From NCBI GenBank assembly GCA_023055505.1, contig JALIRH010000098.1, positions 186,001 to 250,000 on the forward strand: a stretch of DNA of 64,000 bases, in the 5' to 3' direction. Positions 12,728 through 22,584 of this stretch are shown here, piece by piece. The stretch's first letter is position 1. Every line of letters begins with the position of its first letter. The stretch comes from Callipepla californica brunnescens (taxonomy: Eukaryota > Chordata > Aves > Galliformes > Odontophoridae). Position numbers and translations under genes: made by a program. The notes below the pieces were generated by a model. That model was not told where the DNA came from. It was given only the letters and a program-made list of their open reading frames with translations, and made no database searches.

Positions 12728-13563
12728 AATCCCACTACACCCAGAAAAGCTTGGCTCTCTGTCTTACTGGTGGGTGGAGACATGGCAGTAATTTTGTCAA
12801 TCCCATCTGTTGGGATGTGACGACGTCCATCTTGCCACTTTATGCCTAGGAACTGAATTTCTTGTGCAGGTCCTTTCACTTTGCTTCGCTTAATAGCGAA
12901 GCCAGCTCGCAGGAGGATCTGGATTATTGTCTCTCCTTTCTTAAAAACTTCCTCTGCTGTATTGCCCCATACAGCAATATCATCGATGTACTGCAGATGC
13001 TCAGGAGCAGCACCCTGTTCCAATGCAGTTTGGATCAACCCATGGCAAATGGTTGGGCTGTGCTTCCACCCCTGGGGCAAACGGTTCCAGGTGTACTGAA
13101 CGCCTCTCCAGGTGAAGGCAAACTGTGGCCTGCATTCTGTGGCCAAGGGAATTGAAAAGAAGGCGTTAGCAATGTCAATGGTGGCATACCACTTGGCTGC
13201 TTTTGACTCCAGTTCATACTGGAGTTGAAGCATGTCTGGCACAGCAGCACTCAGTGGAGGTGTGACTTCGTTCAGGCCACGGTAATCTACCGTCAACCTC
13301 CATTCTCCGTTGGCTTTACGCACTGGCCATATGGGGCTGTTAAACGGGGAGTGAGTTTTGCTGATCACTCCCTGGCTCTCTAGCTGACGAATCAGATGAT
13401 GAATGGGGAGCAAGGAATCCCTGTTGGTGCGGTACTGCCGTCTGTGCACCGTTTTTGTAGCAATTGGTACCTGTTGCTCCTCCACTTGTAGCAACCCCAC
13501 AACAGATGGATCTTCTGACAGGCCAGGTAAAACAGATAGTTGCTTAATGCTATCTGTGTCCAC
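12610..13563 (-). pseudogene. ERV pol fragment: reverse transcriptase
   Basis: The 317-residue frame shows RT blocks in order: the N-terminal LIRQLESQGVI segment, the LTVDYRGLNEVT motif, the DIANAFFSIPL motif with the first catalytic Asp, LPQGWKHSPTICH, and the YIDD active site (YIDDIAVWGN), followed by the FLGIKW thumb-side motif. The YIDD form and adjacent sequence fit ERV-L/class III type RTs rather than gamma (YVDD) or beta (YMDD) types. The catalytic motifs look intact in this segment, but the gene is broken further on by the frameshift and by truncation. Confidence 0.88.
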
Positions 13564-13628
13564 AGGAGCTATTCCAAAAGCCCATCGCTACCCCTTGGGA
13601 TCCTTAAAGTGCCCCCTTCTGAGATAGT

Positions 13629-13835
13629 CTATACCAAGTATGCGTGGGGCCCCTGTCCAATCACTATAAGATGCTTCTGCCAGTCTTTACCCGTGAGGCT
13701 TATTTCTGCCTCCAGCACAGACAATTCCTGAAAGCCGCCAGTCACTCCAGAGAGATGAATCAATTCTGCCCCTTTATAACTTGAAGGCGTTAGAGTACAT
13801 TGTGCACCAGTATCCACCAGTGCCTCCTATTTCTG
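13629..13835 (-). pseudogene. ERV aspartic protease fragment
   Basis: A short minus-strand frame containing the retropepsin active-site motif DTGAQCT near its start and an upstream LV pair, followed by about 50 residues typical of the flap and body. It lies between gag and RT as expected for the pro domain. An in-frame stop near 13,590 separates it from the RT frame. The catalytic Asp is present; the domain as a whole is interrupted. Confidence 0.75.
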
Positions 13836-14021
13836 TGGGTTTGATGTGCCAGGCCACCGAATCCACACAGTCCAATACACTCTCTTATCCCTCTCCCTCC
13901 TCTGGCTGAGGGCAGGGCCCCTCTATTCATTACCTGTAGTGACGGGAACAACTTCGCTGGTAGTTGGTCTGTGTTGTAATTCTCTCACCCGTACTCGCAG
14001 TGCAGGGGTGGGTTTTTGATG

Positions 14022-15131
14022 TCATTCCTTCATATCTTCTCCATTTGCACGTAAGTAACTCCACAAAGCCGCACGCGACATGAAGTTAGTGAAGTTAGTG
14101 CTGTCATTTGCTCGAGCAGGATGGCGTTTGCTTCTGATAGCTGCAACCAATTCAACCCTATCAATCAGTTGGGATAATTTTCCCAGTATATCTTCCATTT
14201 GTCCTTCTAACTTTGATATGGCTGAAATGGACGCGTATGGCAGCGGAAATTTTTGTTTGAAGTTTTGAAGTGTAAGAATTAGTTCAAAAACTGGGGGTTT
14301 TCTGTCTTGGTCCTCATATCTGTTGAACGTTGTCACTAGTGTACCGGCGTACCTTTCTGGTGCTGACTTTGAAAGCTTCTGACATATTTCGGGTGTACTC
14401 CTTACTTTCTCCGGATCATGGTCCCGATCGTCAGGATCAAAGGTGGGATCATACAGCATTTCCGCCACAGCTGTTTCTCTCAAATACTGGATGCCTTCCT
14501 CAGTAGTTTTCCACCTTTTCACTTTAGGTGCCAGGTCACTCTTGTAGGGATATCTTTCCCTCACAGCTACTAGCATTCGTTGCCAGAGGCTGGCGATTCC
14601 ATCCATATACCTGCTGATTCCTCTGTCGACAGCCGGATCTCGGGCAATGTTTCCTAGTTGGCGAGCTTCGTTACTATCAAGGGACACACTGTTGGCCCGG
14701 TTGTCCCAACACCGAAGCAACCAAGTGACAATACTCTCATCTGGACGTCGAATAAACTCCTTTCTTGAGCCTTGGATCTCAGACATTTTCACGGGCCAAC
14801 GAAACGTCGTAACTTTAACTTTCTCTTCACCTTCATCATCACTTTCTTCTCCATGTCTCTCACTTTTCTTTGTTGCCTTTCTCGATGGTGATGGGGTTGT
14901 GGCCACCCCCTCACCTATATCTTCCTCTTCTTTCGGCACCTCTTCTTTGCGTTCTAGGCGCGAGGACACACGTTTCCATTTCTTGCCTTCCACAGGGGCA
15001 ACTGACTTTGATACTGGTGCTTCCTTTGGCTGGTCAGGTGTGAGCGGGAGGTTTTCCTCTTTGGTTTGGGCCTCAGTTTGGACACTCTCTCTCTTCATAA
15101 TAGTATATAAACCTCGGTAAGCATAGGCCAA
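14022..15131 (-). CDS. ERV gag-like protein (possible Soprano/ENS-1 type)
   Basis: A 369-residue minus-strand frame without stops. The first 110 residues are charged and low-complexity, with acidic and lysine-rich stretches (about residues 60-105). From about residue 115 there is a helical capsid-like region (EFIRRPDESIVTWLLRCWDN), then RYPYKSD, EGIQYLRETAV and a C-terminal part rich in charged residues. No CCHC zinc knuckle is visible in this frame, so the nucleocapsid is missing, unread or absent. The position between the primer site and protease supports gag. The general pattern recalls the avian ENS-1/ERNI gag-derived protein, but this rests on memory. It is the longest intact open frame of the element and the one most likely to be expressed. 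Confidence 0.68.
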   Translation of the reverse strand: MAYAYRGLYTIMKRESVQTEAQTKEENLPLTPDQPKEAPVSKSVAPVEGKKWKRVSSRLERKEEVPKEEEDIGEGVATTPSPSRKATKKSERHGEESDDEGEEKVKVTTFRWPVKMSEIQGSRKEFIRRPDESIVTWLLRCWDNRANSVSLDSNEARQLGNIARDPAVDRGISRYMDGIASLWQRMLVAVRERYPYKSDLAPKVKRWKTTEEGIQYLRETAVAEMLYDPTFDPDDRDHDPEKVRSTPEICQKLSKSAPERYAGTLVTTFNRYEDQDRKPPVFELILTLQNFKQKFPLPYASISAISKLEGQMEDILGKLSQLIDRVELVAAIRSKRHPARANDSTNFTNFMSRAALWSYLRANGEDMKE

Positions 15132-15262
15132 GCCCCAGATAAGTGTTCCACCTCAGATCTTTCTGAGCCGCAGCACCCTTTACTCAGATACAGGCCTAGC
15201 TCCTCAGGATCCTGCAATTGTTCAGGAGAAAAATCCCATGACACCGGGTGTCCCCATCCTTC

Positions 15263-15784
15263 TCATTTCTTTCCTAAAACTCTCCACTCTCCCTGCCATT
15301 CAACATTCTCTGTTTCTGGGAGAAGCTTCCTGCACATGATGTAAAGTGCTACTACATGCAGGAGGACTAATATCCCAATTATTAACACCATCCCTAAGCT
15401 GTGATCTTGAAAATTCATAAAAAACTGAGAGGGGAACCTGGATACCCATTCAAACATCACATGGTTCGTTAACATGTTATCCTTTGTTCCATTAGCTGGG
15501 GTGCCCTGGGATCTGGCAGGTTCCTCTATCATTGCTTTTAATTTATCATACAGGGACCAGACCCAATGGAACAGAATGGCAAACTTAACCAAGTTCCAGT
15601 ACGTTTTGAGCATTAAGAGGGAAAAAGCGGTGAAGTACAATCCCTGTAAGGGCAGTTTTAACAGAAACAGAAAAGACATCTTTTTATTATTATTATTTTT
15701 TTTTCTTGTACTAAAACAATCTGGCAGTACCCGAAAGAAGTTTACAGATATCCCAAAACAACTGACAGTACGCCCGGACTTCAA
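15263..15784 (-). CDS. Hypothetical two-helix membrane protein between primer site and gag of the ERV
   Basis: An open frame of 173 residues from the first ATG. An internal Met at about residue 36 (KKMSFLFLLKLPL) is an alternative start that would avoid the N-rich/K-rich leader. Two hydrophobic stretches are visible: about residues 46-76 (aromatic-rich, FTAFSLLMLKTYW) and about 131-153 (LGMVLIIGILVLLHVVALY), followed by a basic/charged tail (MCRKLLPETEN). The frame lies downstream of the LTR and primer site and upstream of gag on the same strand, where simple retroviruses normally have only untranslated leader. I do not recognise a family. It could be an accessory ORF, a captured sequence or a chance open frame; the hydrophobic pattern argues mildly against chance. 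Confidence 0.45.
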   Translation of the reverse strand: MKSGRTVSCFGISVNFFRVLPDCFSTRKKNNNNKKMSFLFLLKLPLQGLYFTAFSLLMLKTYWNLVKFAILFHWVWSLYDKLKAMIEEPARSQGTPANGTKDNMLTNHVMFEWVSRFPSQFFMNFQDHSLGMVLIIGILVLLHVVALYIMCRKLLPETENVEWQGEWRVLGKK

Positions 15785-15889
15785 GGTCGTGTTTTGCTGT
15801 ACAGCACTTGCAGTACAGATAAGCTTGTTAACAACAGACAGAGATGTACTCTAAAAGTTTGTCTCTGTCTGGCTAAGGCAGCTGGTTGT

Positions 15890-15907
15890 GTCCCACGTTG
15901 GGCGCCA
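15890..15907 (-). other. Retroviral primer binding site, tRNA-Lys-like
   Basis: On the minus strand this reads TGGCGCCCAACGTGGGAC, starting with the diagnostic TGG complementary to a tRNA CCA end. It matches the site used by tRNA-Lys(1,2)-primed retroviruses except for about one base near its end. It lies four bases inside the LTR edge, which fixes the minus-strand polarity of the element. Confidence 0.85.
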
Positions 15908-15911
15908 AAAA

Positions 15912-16154
15912 TGTCAGGGGTTTGTGAGCCGGTTCAGCCCGGCCCTGCGACAACCGAGGAAGGAGACCCACAGGCCCACACCCCGGACAAGGGGAAGGGG
16001 GAAAGGGAAAAAGGGAGATAAGCCCCAAAACAAAACAGCGGCAACGATCTGAGGGGGAAAAGCTAATTTACTAAATAAGACATCAGGAAGTAAATAACAC
16101 AGTATAATGCAATACAATTTGGAATTAAGCCCAATGAATCAAACAAAACGAGTA

Positions 16155-16195
<41 letters not shown>

Positions 16196-16456
16196 GTGCC
16201 TGATAAACCGAAGGCCTTGCGCTAACGCTGAAGGCGGACGGCAGCGAGCACCCACTCCTAAGTGATCCTAGAGGAAAGAGAGAATGTCCCGTGACCGCAG
16301 AGAGTTTTTATCTGTTCCCTCTGAGCGGAAAAGACGTGAAAAAATACAAAGCATTGCCAAGTCCTCTGGGGAATGTAGTTTTCTCCCTGACTCCCAATGC
16401 ACCACATGATGCCATGATGTGGAATACCAGTACCAAAAAATCATAAAACCATGACA
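15912..16456 (-). mobile_element. 5' LTR of the minus-strand ERV
   Basis: The 545-bp LTR has TGTCA at one edge and TGACA at the other (an inverted terminal repeat), and the primer site follows its inner edge. It shares long stretches with the solo LTR at 61,596-62,169, for instance ACAGCGGCAACGATCTGAG and AACCGAAGGCCTT followed by GCTAACGCTGAAGGCG. It differs by an AG dinucleotide run. Its outer edge abuts CR1 sequence. Confidence 0.88.
16159..16192. repeat. (AG)n microsatellite inside the LTR
   Basis: About 17 uninterrupted AG dinucleotides. The related solo LTR at 61.6 kb has only a few AGs at the matching place, so the run expanded after the two LTRs diverged. Confidence 0.95.
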
Positions 16457-16970
16457 CTTCCTTACGGTCTTTTTTGTAGATGGGAGTCACATCGGCAAGC
16501 CTCCAATCTTGTGGGACCTCTCCAGATGACCAGGAATGCTGATAGATGACAGAAAGCGGCTTGGCAATCACCTCTGCCAGCTCCCTCAGCACCCTTGGTT
16601 GGATCCCATCTGGTCCCATGGACTTGCGGCAGTTCAGATGGAGGAGCAGGTCTCTGACTGTCTCTGCTAGGATCACAGGGGGTGTATGATGCGCTTCGTC
16701 CCAGACTTCCAGGTCAGGGCAAAAAGTATCCTGAGTTAACTGATCTGTCTATTGAAGAGAGACGTGAAGAAGGCATTGAGAACCTCAGCCTTTTCCTTAT
16801 CCTCTGTGGTTCCATTCCCTGCCGCATCAAGTAAAGGAGAGAAATTCTCCTTAGATCTTTTACTGTTAATATATTTGTAAAAGGATTTTTTGCTCTGCTT
16901 TACTGCAGTAGCCAGTCTAAGTTGGAGCTGGGCTTTTGCATTTCTAATTTCCTGCCTGTATTGGAGGGGA
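16457..16970 (-). mobile_element. CR1 LINE fragment (reverse transcriptase region)
   Basis: The minus strand carries the start of the CR1 reverse transcriptase domain: an upstream segment reading as QLQLRLATAVKQSKKSFYKY and a following frame with KSMGPDGIQPRVLREL and DWRLADVTPIYKKD, in the order expected for CR1 ORF2. Frameshifts and stops separate the pieces. The fragment is cut at VTPIYKK, exactly where the LTR begins. CR1 is the dominant LINE of birds and other sauropsids and is one of the better taxonomic clues in the window. Confidence 0.88.
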
Positions 16971-17150
16971 GCAGAGGCTTGCTTTAAATGTGGAGTAAGG
17001 AAGGAAAGGATGGAGAAGGATCTTGTGAACTGAGGTGGGAAGTGGGTATTTAGTCATTGGAAAGCCATTTTGAACTTTTACTACCTGAACGCTGTACATT
17101 TTGGGTTAGTCTTCCTTAACTTTCTGTTGGACTTCTTGTTTTTCAATCAG

Positions 17151-17249
17151 GTGCATCCGTTCTGTGGAGCAGTAGGATACGTGGTTGGGGCGCAGACAGA
17201 CCGGACTGTACAGGAGCATCTGATAGAAAAACACATGCAGGCAACAAAA
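17151..17249 (+). pseudogene. XPO1: XPO1-like exon a
   Basis: The acceptor TTTTTCAATCAG precedes VHPFCGAVGYVVGAQTDRTV and then QEHLIEKHM, a clear match to the exportin-1 segment AVGYMIGAQTDQTVQEHL. After EKHM the frame goes straight to QATK, so about 12 residues of the normal exon are missing in frame. The following GTCAGA can serve as donor. Confidence 0.82.
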
Positions 17250-17566
17250 GTCAGACGGTACATTTTGTGTATTCAACTAAAGTAAAAGTGCTGAATGTTT
17301 GTTGTTATTCCATTTTTTTTTTATCTGTGGAATGAAGTGAACTTGGCTGTGCTGAACTTTTATAAAGCAATGGTTGATCTGGCAGTAGAAGTGTTGAAGG
17401 AGACCTAAACAACTGAGACTGGTTTAAATCCAGTTGAAGAACTTGACAGAACATGCTTTAACACAGCGTGTAAGATAACCCTAAACGTGAAAGTGACCGT
17501 TTTTGTATTAGAAGATAAATGGCGTTTTCATTGACTGAATGGAGTTAGCTCAGTTCTTTTCCACAG

Positions 17567-17750
17567 AATGTTGATGTTCTGAAGGATCCTGAAGCCGTTA
17601 CGCAGCTTGGTAGCATTCTGAAAAGCAGCGTAAGGGCATGGAAAGCAGCTGGCCGCCCCTTTGTGATTCAGCTGGGAAGAATTGATTTAGATATGCTGAA
17701 TATGTCCAAGTGCCCAAGTGAAAACATGTCTGCAGCTCTTGAGGCTGACG
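17567..17750 (+). pseudogene. XPO1: XPO1-like exon b
   Basis: The acceptor TTCTTTTCCACAG and donor GTAAGAAA bracket an open 184-bp exon beginning NVDVLKDPEAVTQLGSILK and containing PFVIQLGRIDLDMLN. Substitutions such as ALEADG near its end fall at positions that are normally conserved in exportin-1. Confidence 0.88.
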
Positions 17751-19148
17751 GTAAGAAATTGCACGTCCTTCCTAACAGCGGGATGGGCAGTGCACGTGAT
17801 CAGGTTGTGAATTTGCTGGGCTTATCTCATTGCGTGTCTGTTGGTGGTGGTGGTTTTTGTTGCTTCTTTGTGTGTGCGTTTGGGCAAGAGAATGCCTGAA
17901 AATGTGCTTGCTTAGGTTCTTGTTTTTGTTAGCCAGATGTTTTGTTCAAAGAAACTCTGATTGCGGAAGGAGGAAAGCTCTTCAAGTGTGAGTTTAGGAA
18001 GGGTACCGGAGACTGCTGACTAATAGCAGTCTTGTGGAGACACAGTTGTAAGTTCTGACTTCATCGTTTTAGATAAGAAAAGACCCTAGGACGTTGGCAG
18101 AGTTTTGGTTTGGTGATATTCTACTACTGAAACAGCTTTCTTACAGAAGTGTAACTTCAGTGAAGGCGCCTCAGATTTGTCACAAACTAGACTGGTAATC
18201 ACTGAGGAGGAATTAGGAGCTACTCGAGTTACCTAACCACTGTTACCTGGAAAAAATTGGGTCTGTGATATCCAAGTAGAATGTGCTGCTGGAGCATCCC
18301 TTGAGGAATGAAGTGACTCGGTTATTGGAGCTGTGTTCTGACAGACTTTCTTACCCATGCAATGAATACACCTTGACGTAGCTTCTCAGAACTTAATGCA
18401 TTCTTTTGATTCTGCAGCTCTAATTGCCAGAAGGTGCTTAAAACAAAAAGAAAACACAACGAGAGAAATAGGAAGCAGTTGCTAGGACTTGTAGTGGTGA
18501 GATTTTACTCGAGCAACAGCTATTGAGATGGCACTCGGCTCAGAGTGTGTTCTCACAGTTGTTATCTCTGATGGCAGCAGGAGCAGTTCTGCCTTTGTTT
18601 CCCTGGCTGCAGTCTGGTGAAGTTTTCCTTGGATGTACTGTTATGAGTGTGTGTCTGTGCACTCAGTTAGGGCAAGTTCTACTGACGAGACTTGCATGGA
18701 CTTGGACGTGAGAAAATGAAGTAAGAATTAGGCTCCTTGTAGTAAAGACAAGTTGGAACAATTCTGTTTGTGACCAAATCAGGAGCGTGCTTTAGAACAC
18801 TGTATAGGTTGGTTCTTCTCATCACGCAGTGAGAGCCAGAGGTAAGCATGATCCTGAGAGCTGAAGGAACATTCCCTTCCTTGAAAAAGAAGCTGCAGCA
18901 TTGTTTCTGAGTTGTACTGGCAGAGTGTGCTGTCAGCAGTAGCACTGGAATACTAAATTGCAACTTGGATCCATGGAGCTGAAGTAATGGGAAAATGGTT
19001 TTAATCTGCATAATATGAACGAGAGATCTTCCTTCTTTGTCATTTGGGTATAAAAATGAAACATTCTCAATCTTCTGGAAGGAGTTGAGGGGAATCTGTT
19101 TGTTGACGCATCTTAACCCAGATTCAGTGCAGCTTTGCTACCTTTCAG

Positions 19149-19255
19149 GCGAAGTGGAAACCAAGCAGCCCTTGGTTAGAAGGATGAGGACTGTAAAAAG
19201 GGAAAGTTTAGAACTGATTTCTGGCTGGGTGAGCAGGTCCAACGATCCTCAGATG
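19149..19255 (+). pseudogene. XPO1: XPO1-like exon c
   Basis: The acceptor CTACCTTTCAG and donor GTAAGTAA bracket an open 107-bp exon coding ETKQPLVRRMRTVKRESLEL and then ISGWVSRSNDPQM, a close match to exportin-1. The preceding intron is about 1.4 kb. Confidence 0.9.
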
Positions 19256-19633
19256 GTAAGTAAATATGGCATCCAAAGAGTTGATAGGACACATTCAGGA
19301 GGAACTCTGCTCTTTTGCTGCAGTGCAGTTAACACTGTTCTGTTCACAAGAACTGGCTTCAGAACTGCAATATCTGCAGGAAGGATGATAAGCTGTGATC
19401 ATACAGGGGTAGGCCTGAGCTGTGTTTTGAGTGCTTCAGGTAGTGTCAGCTGAGAGCAGTCCTAAGGGGAAGCAGGAAGGTGTAGGAGAGCCCTCAGGCA
19501 AGCACTGCTGGATGAACACAGTGTGTGGGAAGCATGTGGGCGTGTAAGTTCATTTTTAGCTTCTTTCCGAACTGCTGTGTGAGGCTTTGTTGGGTAACTG
19601 CACTGCTCTAAGCATGTCTTGCTCTTGATGTAG

Positions 19634-19828
19634 GTTGCTGAAAACTTTGTTCCTCCCTTGTTGGGTGCCGCTCTCATTGACTACCAGAGAAATGTTCCAG
19701 CTGCTAGAGAGCCTGCAGTACTGGGTGCTGTGGCTGTGGCTGTAAAGAAGCTGGGTGGGCACATCGCTGCTGAAATACCTCAGATCTTTGATGCTGTTTT
19801 TGAGTGCACGTTAAATATGATCAAGAAG
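19634..19828 (+). pseudogene. XPO1: XPO1-like exon d
   Basis: The acceptor CTTGATGTAG and donor GTATTCC bracket an open 195-bp exon of 65 codons, beginning VAENFVPPLLGAALIDYQRN and ending EIPQIFDAVFECTLNMIKK. About 80-85% of residues match vertebrate exportin-1 as I recall it, with a cluster of changes to Ala, Gly and Val in the middle. No following XPO1 exon is found before the telomere-like repeat at 20.6 kb. Confidence 0.9.
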
Positions 19829-20574
19829 GTATTCCTATGTAAATTTTGGATAACGGAAAAAAAAAGAAAAGGGATTTTATATTCAGGATATTGCAAGAAA
19901 GGGGGCAGGGCGTGTTATGCTATGTAGTTTACATAGCATTATTCTGTTGGGTGGAAATGAAGGTGAGGTTGATGAGCTGTGGCTGTCTGGGTGAATGTCT
20001 TGATCTCACTGACTTAATTTCTTGATCCAGTTCTGGAATTAAATTCGGAGTTGTTTTTCTGTTCCAGGACCTTGGGATGTCGTGGTCCTGGAAGCTGAAG
20101 TCTACTTGAAGTATATTCATACGTCCTTTGAGTAGAAGTATTGATTAGTTCTTGAAGTATTTCTTTCCTGATTTCCGTAGCTGCTAGAGTTTCTGTGTTA
20201 CGGTTTACAGCAGGTACTTGCACAATAGATGGGTGCCGTTTTGCAGCAGTGTGAATCAGAAAGTGTATCCCTGTAGTGGCTGGGTGCTTAACCGCTGAGG
20301 CCGTCTGTCCTGTGCCTGTGGAGCAAGTGGTAATTAATGTTGTGCACTGACCAAATGTGGTTCACCCTGCTGACACTGTGTAAGTCCAGCAAATGGTCTT
20401 CTCAATCTATGGTGGTGAAAGTATGGGGAAAAATGTTGCTGGGAATCTGGGAACTGCATGCTTTGTTTTGTTTTTAGATTTCCTTAAAGCTGAGATCTCC
20501 ATGGTAAGCCAGATTTTCTCTCCCAGATTTTCACAGTGAAAAGGCTGTATGGATTCAGGCCTTTTCTGCGACTG
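19829..20574. other. Unassigned sequence, probably residual XPO1 intron
   Basis: About 750 bp of ordinary-composition DNA between the last XPO1-like exon and the telomere-like repeat. No exon, repeat family or RNA gene is recognised. It is probably the start of the next intron. Confidence 0.4.
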
Positions 20575-21950
20575 GTTAGGGTTAGGGTTTAGGCTAGGGT
20601 TAGGGTCAGCTTCAGGGTCAGGGTTAGGGCAAGGGTTAGGTTTTGGTGTAGATTTCGGTTTAGGGTAAGGGTTAGGGATAATTTGAGTGTTAGCGTCAGG
20701 GACAGAAGTAGGTGAAGTGTTCATGTTAGGAGTAGCATTAGGGTTAAGTTTAGGGTTAGACTTAGGATTGGATTTGTATGTAGGGTTAGGGGTAGGGTTA
20801 GTTTGAGTGTCAGGGTGAGGTAAGGGGTAGGCCTCGGGTTTGGCTTTGTGTTAAGTAAAGGTTTAGGAATAGTTGTAGGGTTAGTGTTTGGATTAGGATT
20901 TGGTTTAATATTAGGAACATGTTTTGGGATAGATTTAGGTGAGGGTTGTGGTGATCTGATGCTTTTGGTTAGGTTTAGGGTTGGGCTTCCACTTGGGTTT
21001 TGTGGTAGGGTCTGAGTTTGGGTTAGGGTTAGGGTAGAGTTAGAATTAGGATTTGGGAAATGCTTCGAGTTCTGTTTAGGGTAAGGATTAGTGTTAGATT
21101 TAGGGTTTGAGTTAGGGTTAGGATTATGGTTAGGACTAGGGTTCTGTTAGGTTTTGGGTTAGGGTTATGGGTAAGTTTGTTTTAGTACTAGGGTAAGGTT
21201 ATGTTTAGGGTTAGGGTTACGATTAGGGAAAGATTTAGTGATACAGTGTTAGGGTAAGTTTAGGTTATGGAATAGGGTTAGGTGTAAGATTGGGTTTAGT
21301 AATAGGGTTAGGTTTAGATTCTGGGTTAGGGTTAGAGATAGGGAAAGGGTTTGGGATTGTTTTAGGTTTTGGATTAGGTTTAGGATTAGGGTTAGGGAAA
21401 AAGTTTTTCTCAGTTTTATGATTGTGTTTAGAGCTAGGATTAGGTTGAGTGTTCATGTTAGCATTAGGGGAAGTTTTAGGTTTAGGTTTAGGTTTAGGAT
21501 GCGATCTGTGTTTAGGGTTAGGGGCAGGGTCAGTTTGAGTGTAAGGGTCATATTAGGGTTAGGCCTCTGGTTAGGGTTAAGGTTAGGAATAGGATTAGGT
21601 TTCAGGTTAGTGTTAGGGTTAGGCCTGGGATTGCTGTTAGGGTTAGGTTAAGGTAAGTCTTGTGGTTAGGGTTAGGTGTAGGAAAAGGGTTTTGGGGATA
21701 GGGATAGTGTATAGGTAAGGGTTAGAATTCGATTTAGGATTAGGCTTAGGGATAGGGTTTGTTTGAGTTCTAAGGTTAGATACAGCATTAGAACTAGGTT
21801 GAGTGTCAGTGTTAGGATTAGGGTTTGGGTTACTGTTGAGGATAGGAATAGGGATAGGTTTAGGGTTATGCTTAGGGTTCAGGCTAGGTACAGGGTTCGG
21901 GTTAGGTTTAAGGTGAGTGTTAGGCTTAGGGTAAGGATTGTGGTAAAAAT
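20575..21950 (+). repeat. Degenerate TTAGGG-type repeat, G-rich strand
   Basis: Variants of GGGTTAGGGTTTAGG fill the segment; perfect TTAGGG runs are short. Non-telomeric words recur inside it, including GTGATCTGATGC near 20,950 and GGGGTAGGCCTCGGGTTTGG near 20,825, which also appear in the other telomere-like blocks. Open frames rich in R, V, L and G or in N, P and T are by-products of the hexamer. Confidence 0.93.
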
Positions 21951-22020
21951 GAGTTCTCTACTTGTTAATCAAACCGACTCGAGACAGATGTGTCCGTGTT
22001 TTTCAGCGTGTTTTTTTTTC

Positions 22021-22486
22021 TGAGAACTATGTAGTTTGTAGAAGTCTCAAAAGAGATATATCAATGTTTTGTCTAAAAACTGTAGTTTGTGCAAGTTGGA
22101 GCCACAGCGCTTAGTTCTAACACCTGGACAATGAACAACAGATAGCAGTGACCTTTGGAGAAACTGCAAAAGAAAAAGAAGTGAAAATCTCCTCTTGAGC
22201 GCGCGTGATCGGAGCTGAGGAAAACTATGGCCTTCATCATCTCGATCGCCAGGAGGCAGAGAACGACCCCCAGATAACAGCCAGCGCAGCCCAGGAAGAG
22301 AAAGATAAGACATGAATGCAGAGATAAGGGACAATGAAAAGAGGGGTTGGGGGGCCCTGTTGAGCACCTCTGGTGCAGAGGAGACTCCCAGCCGCCCAGC
22401 GCTGTTCCGCTCATTTCTTGCTTGCTCAATAAATTCCTTACTGTTGGCAACAGTTGGTGCGTATCGTTCTCTTCACACCTCTAACA
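22021..22486 (+). mobile_element. 5' LTR of the gammaretrovirus-like ERV
   Basis: The right edge is well fixed: it ends in CTAACA three bases before the primer site. An AATAAA polyadenylation signal lies at 22428-22433, with a GT/T-rich U5 after it. The left edge is approximate (a TG at about 22,021; it could begin as far left as 21,955). Confidence 0.75.
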
Positions 22487-22489
22487 ATT

Positions 22490-22507
22490 TGGTGCCGTGA
22501 CTCGGAT
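22490..22507 (+). other. Retroviral primer binding site, tRNA-His
   Basis: TGGTGCCGTGACTCGGAT, an 18-base match to the 3' end of tRNA-His as used by HERV-H-like retroviruses. It begins three bases after the LTR edge, which sets the plus-strand polarity. Confidence 0.88.
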
Positions 22508-22584
22508 CCAGGCGACTCTGCTGTGGAATTCCCACTCCAGGGGAGCACCCCGTCTTCGGACGGCCCCTGGGCTGGGGAACTTCT

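Larger units (their letters stand above)
12030..16456 (-). mobile_element. Endogenous retrovirus, minus strand, 3'-truncated (ERV-L/Soprano-like)
   Basis: Read on the minus strand the order is LTR (16456-15912), primer site (15907-15890), a membrane-protein-like ORF, gag, protease, RT and the start of RNase H, where the element is cut by the 11-bp minisatellite. The integrase, any env and the 3' LTR are missing. RT carries YIDD, and the solo LTR of the same family at 61.6 kb made a 5-bp target duplication, both consistent with class III (ERV-L-like) elements. The gag resembles the avian Soprano/ENS-1 type as I remember it. The element abuts a CR1 fragment at its LTR end, so it probably inserted into CR1. 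It carries a frameshift in pol and gaps between ORFs, so it is a relic. Confidence 0.85.
17151..19828 (+). pseudogene. XPO1: Partial XPO1 (exportin-1/CRM1) copy, four internal exons with introns
   Basis: Four exons in correct order and phase code for a contiguous central part of exportin-1, the HEAT-repeat receptor that exports leucine-rich NES cargo with RanGTP; the piece covers very roughly residues 575-790 of about 1,070. Introns are retained, so this is a genomic duplicate and not a processed copy. All four exon frames are open and all acceptors are canonical, yet many residues differ from a protein that is nearly invariant in vertebrates, and exon 1 has an internal loss of about 12 codons. 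The neighbouring upstream and downstream XPO1 exons are not found before the CR1 fragment on the left and the telomere-like repeat on the right. It is most likely a decaying fragment; a spliced chimeric transcript cannot be excluded. Confidence 0.85.
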
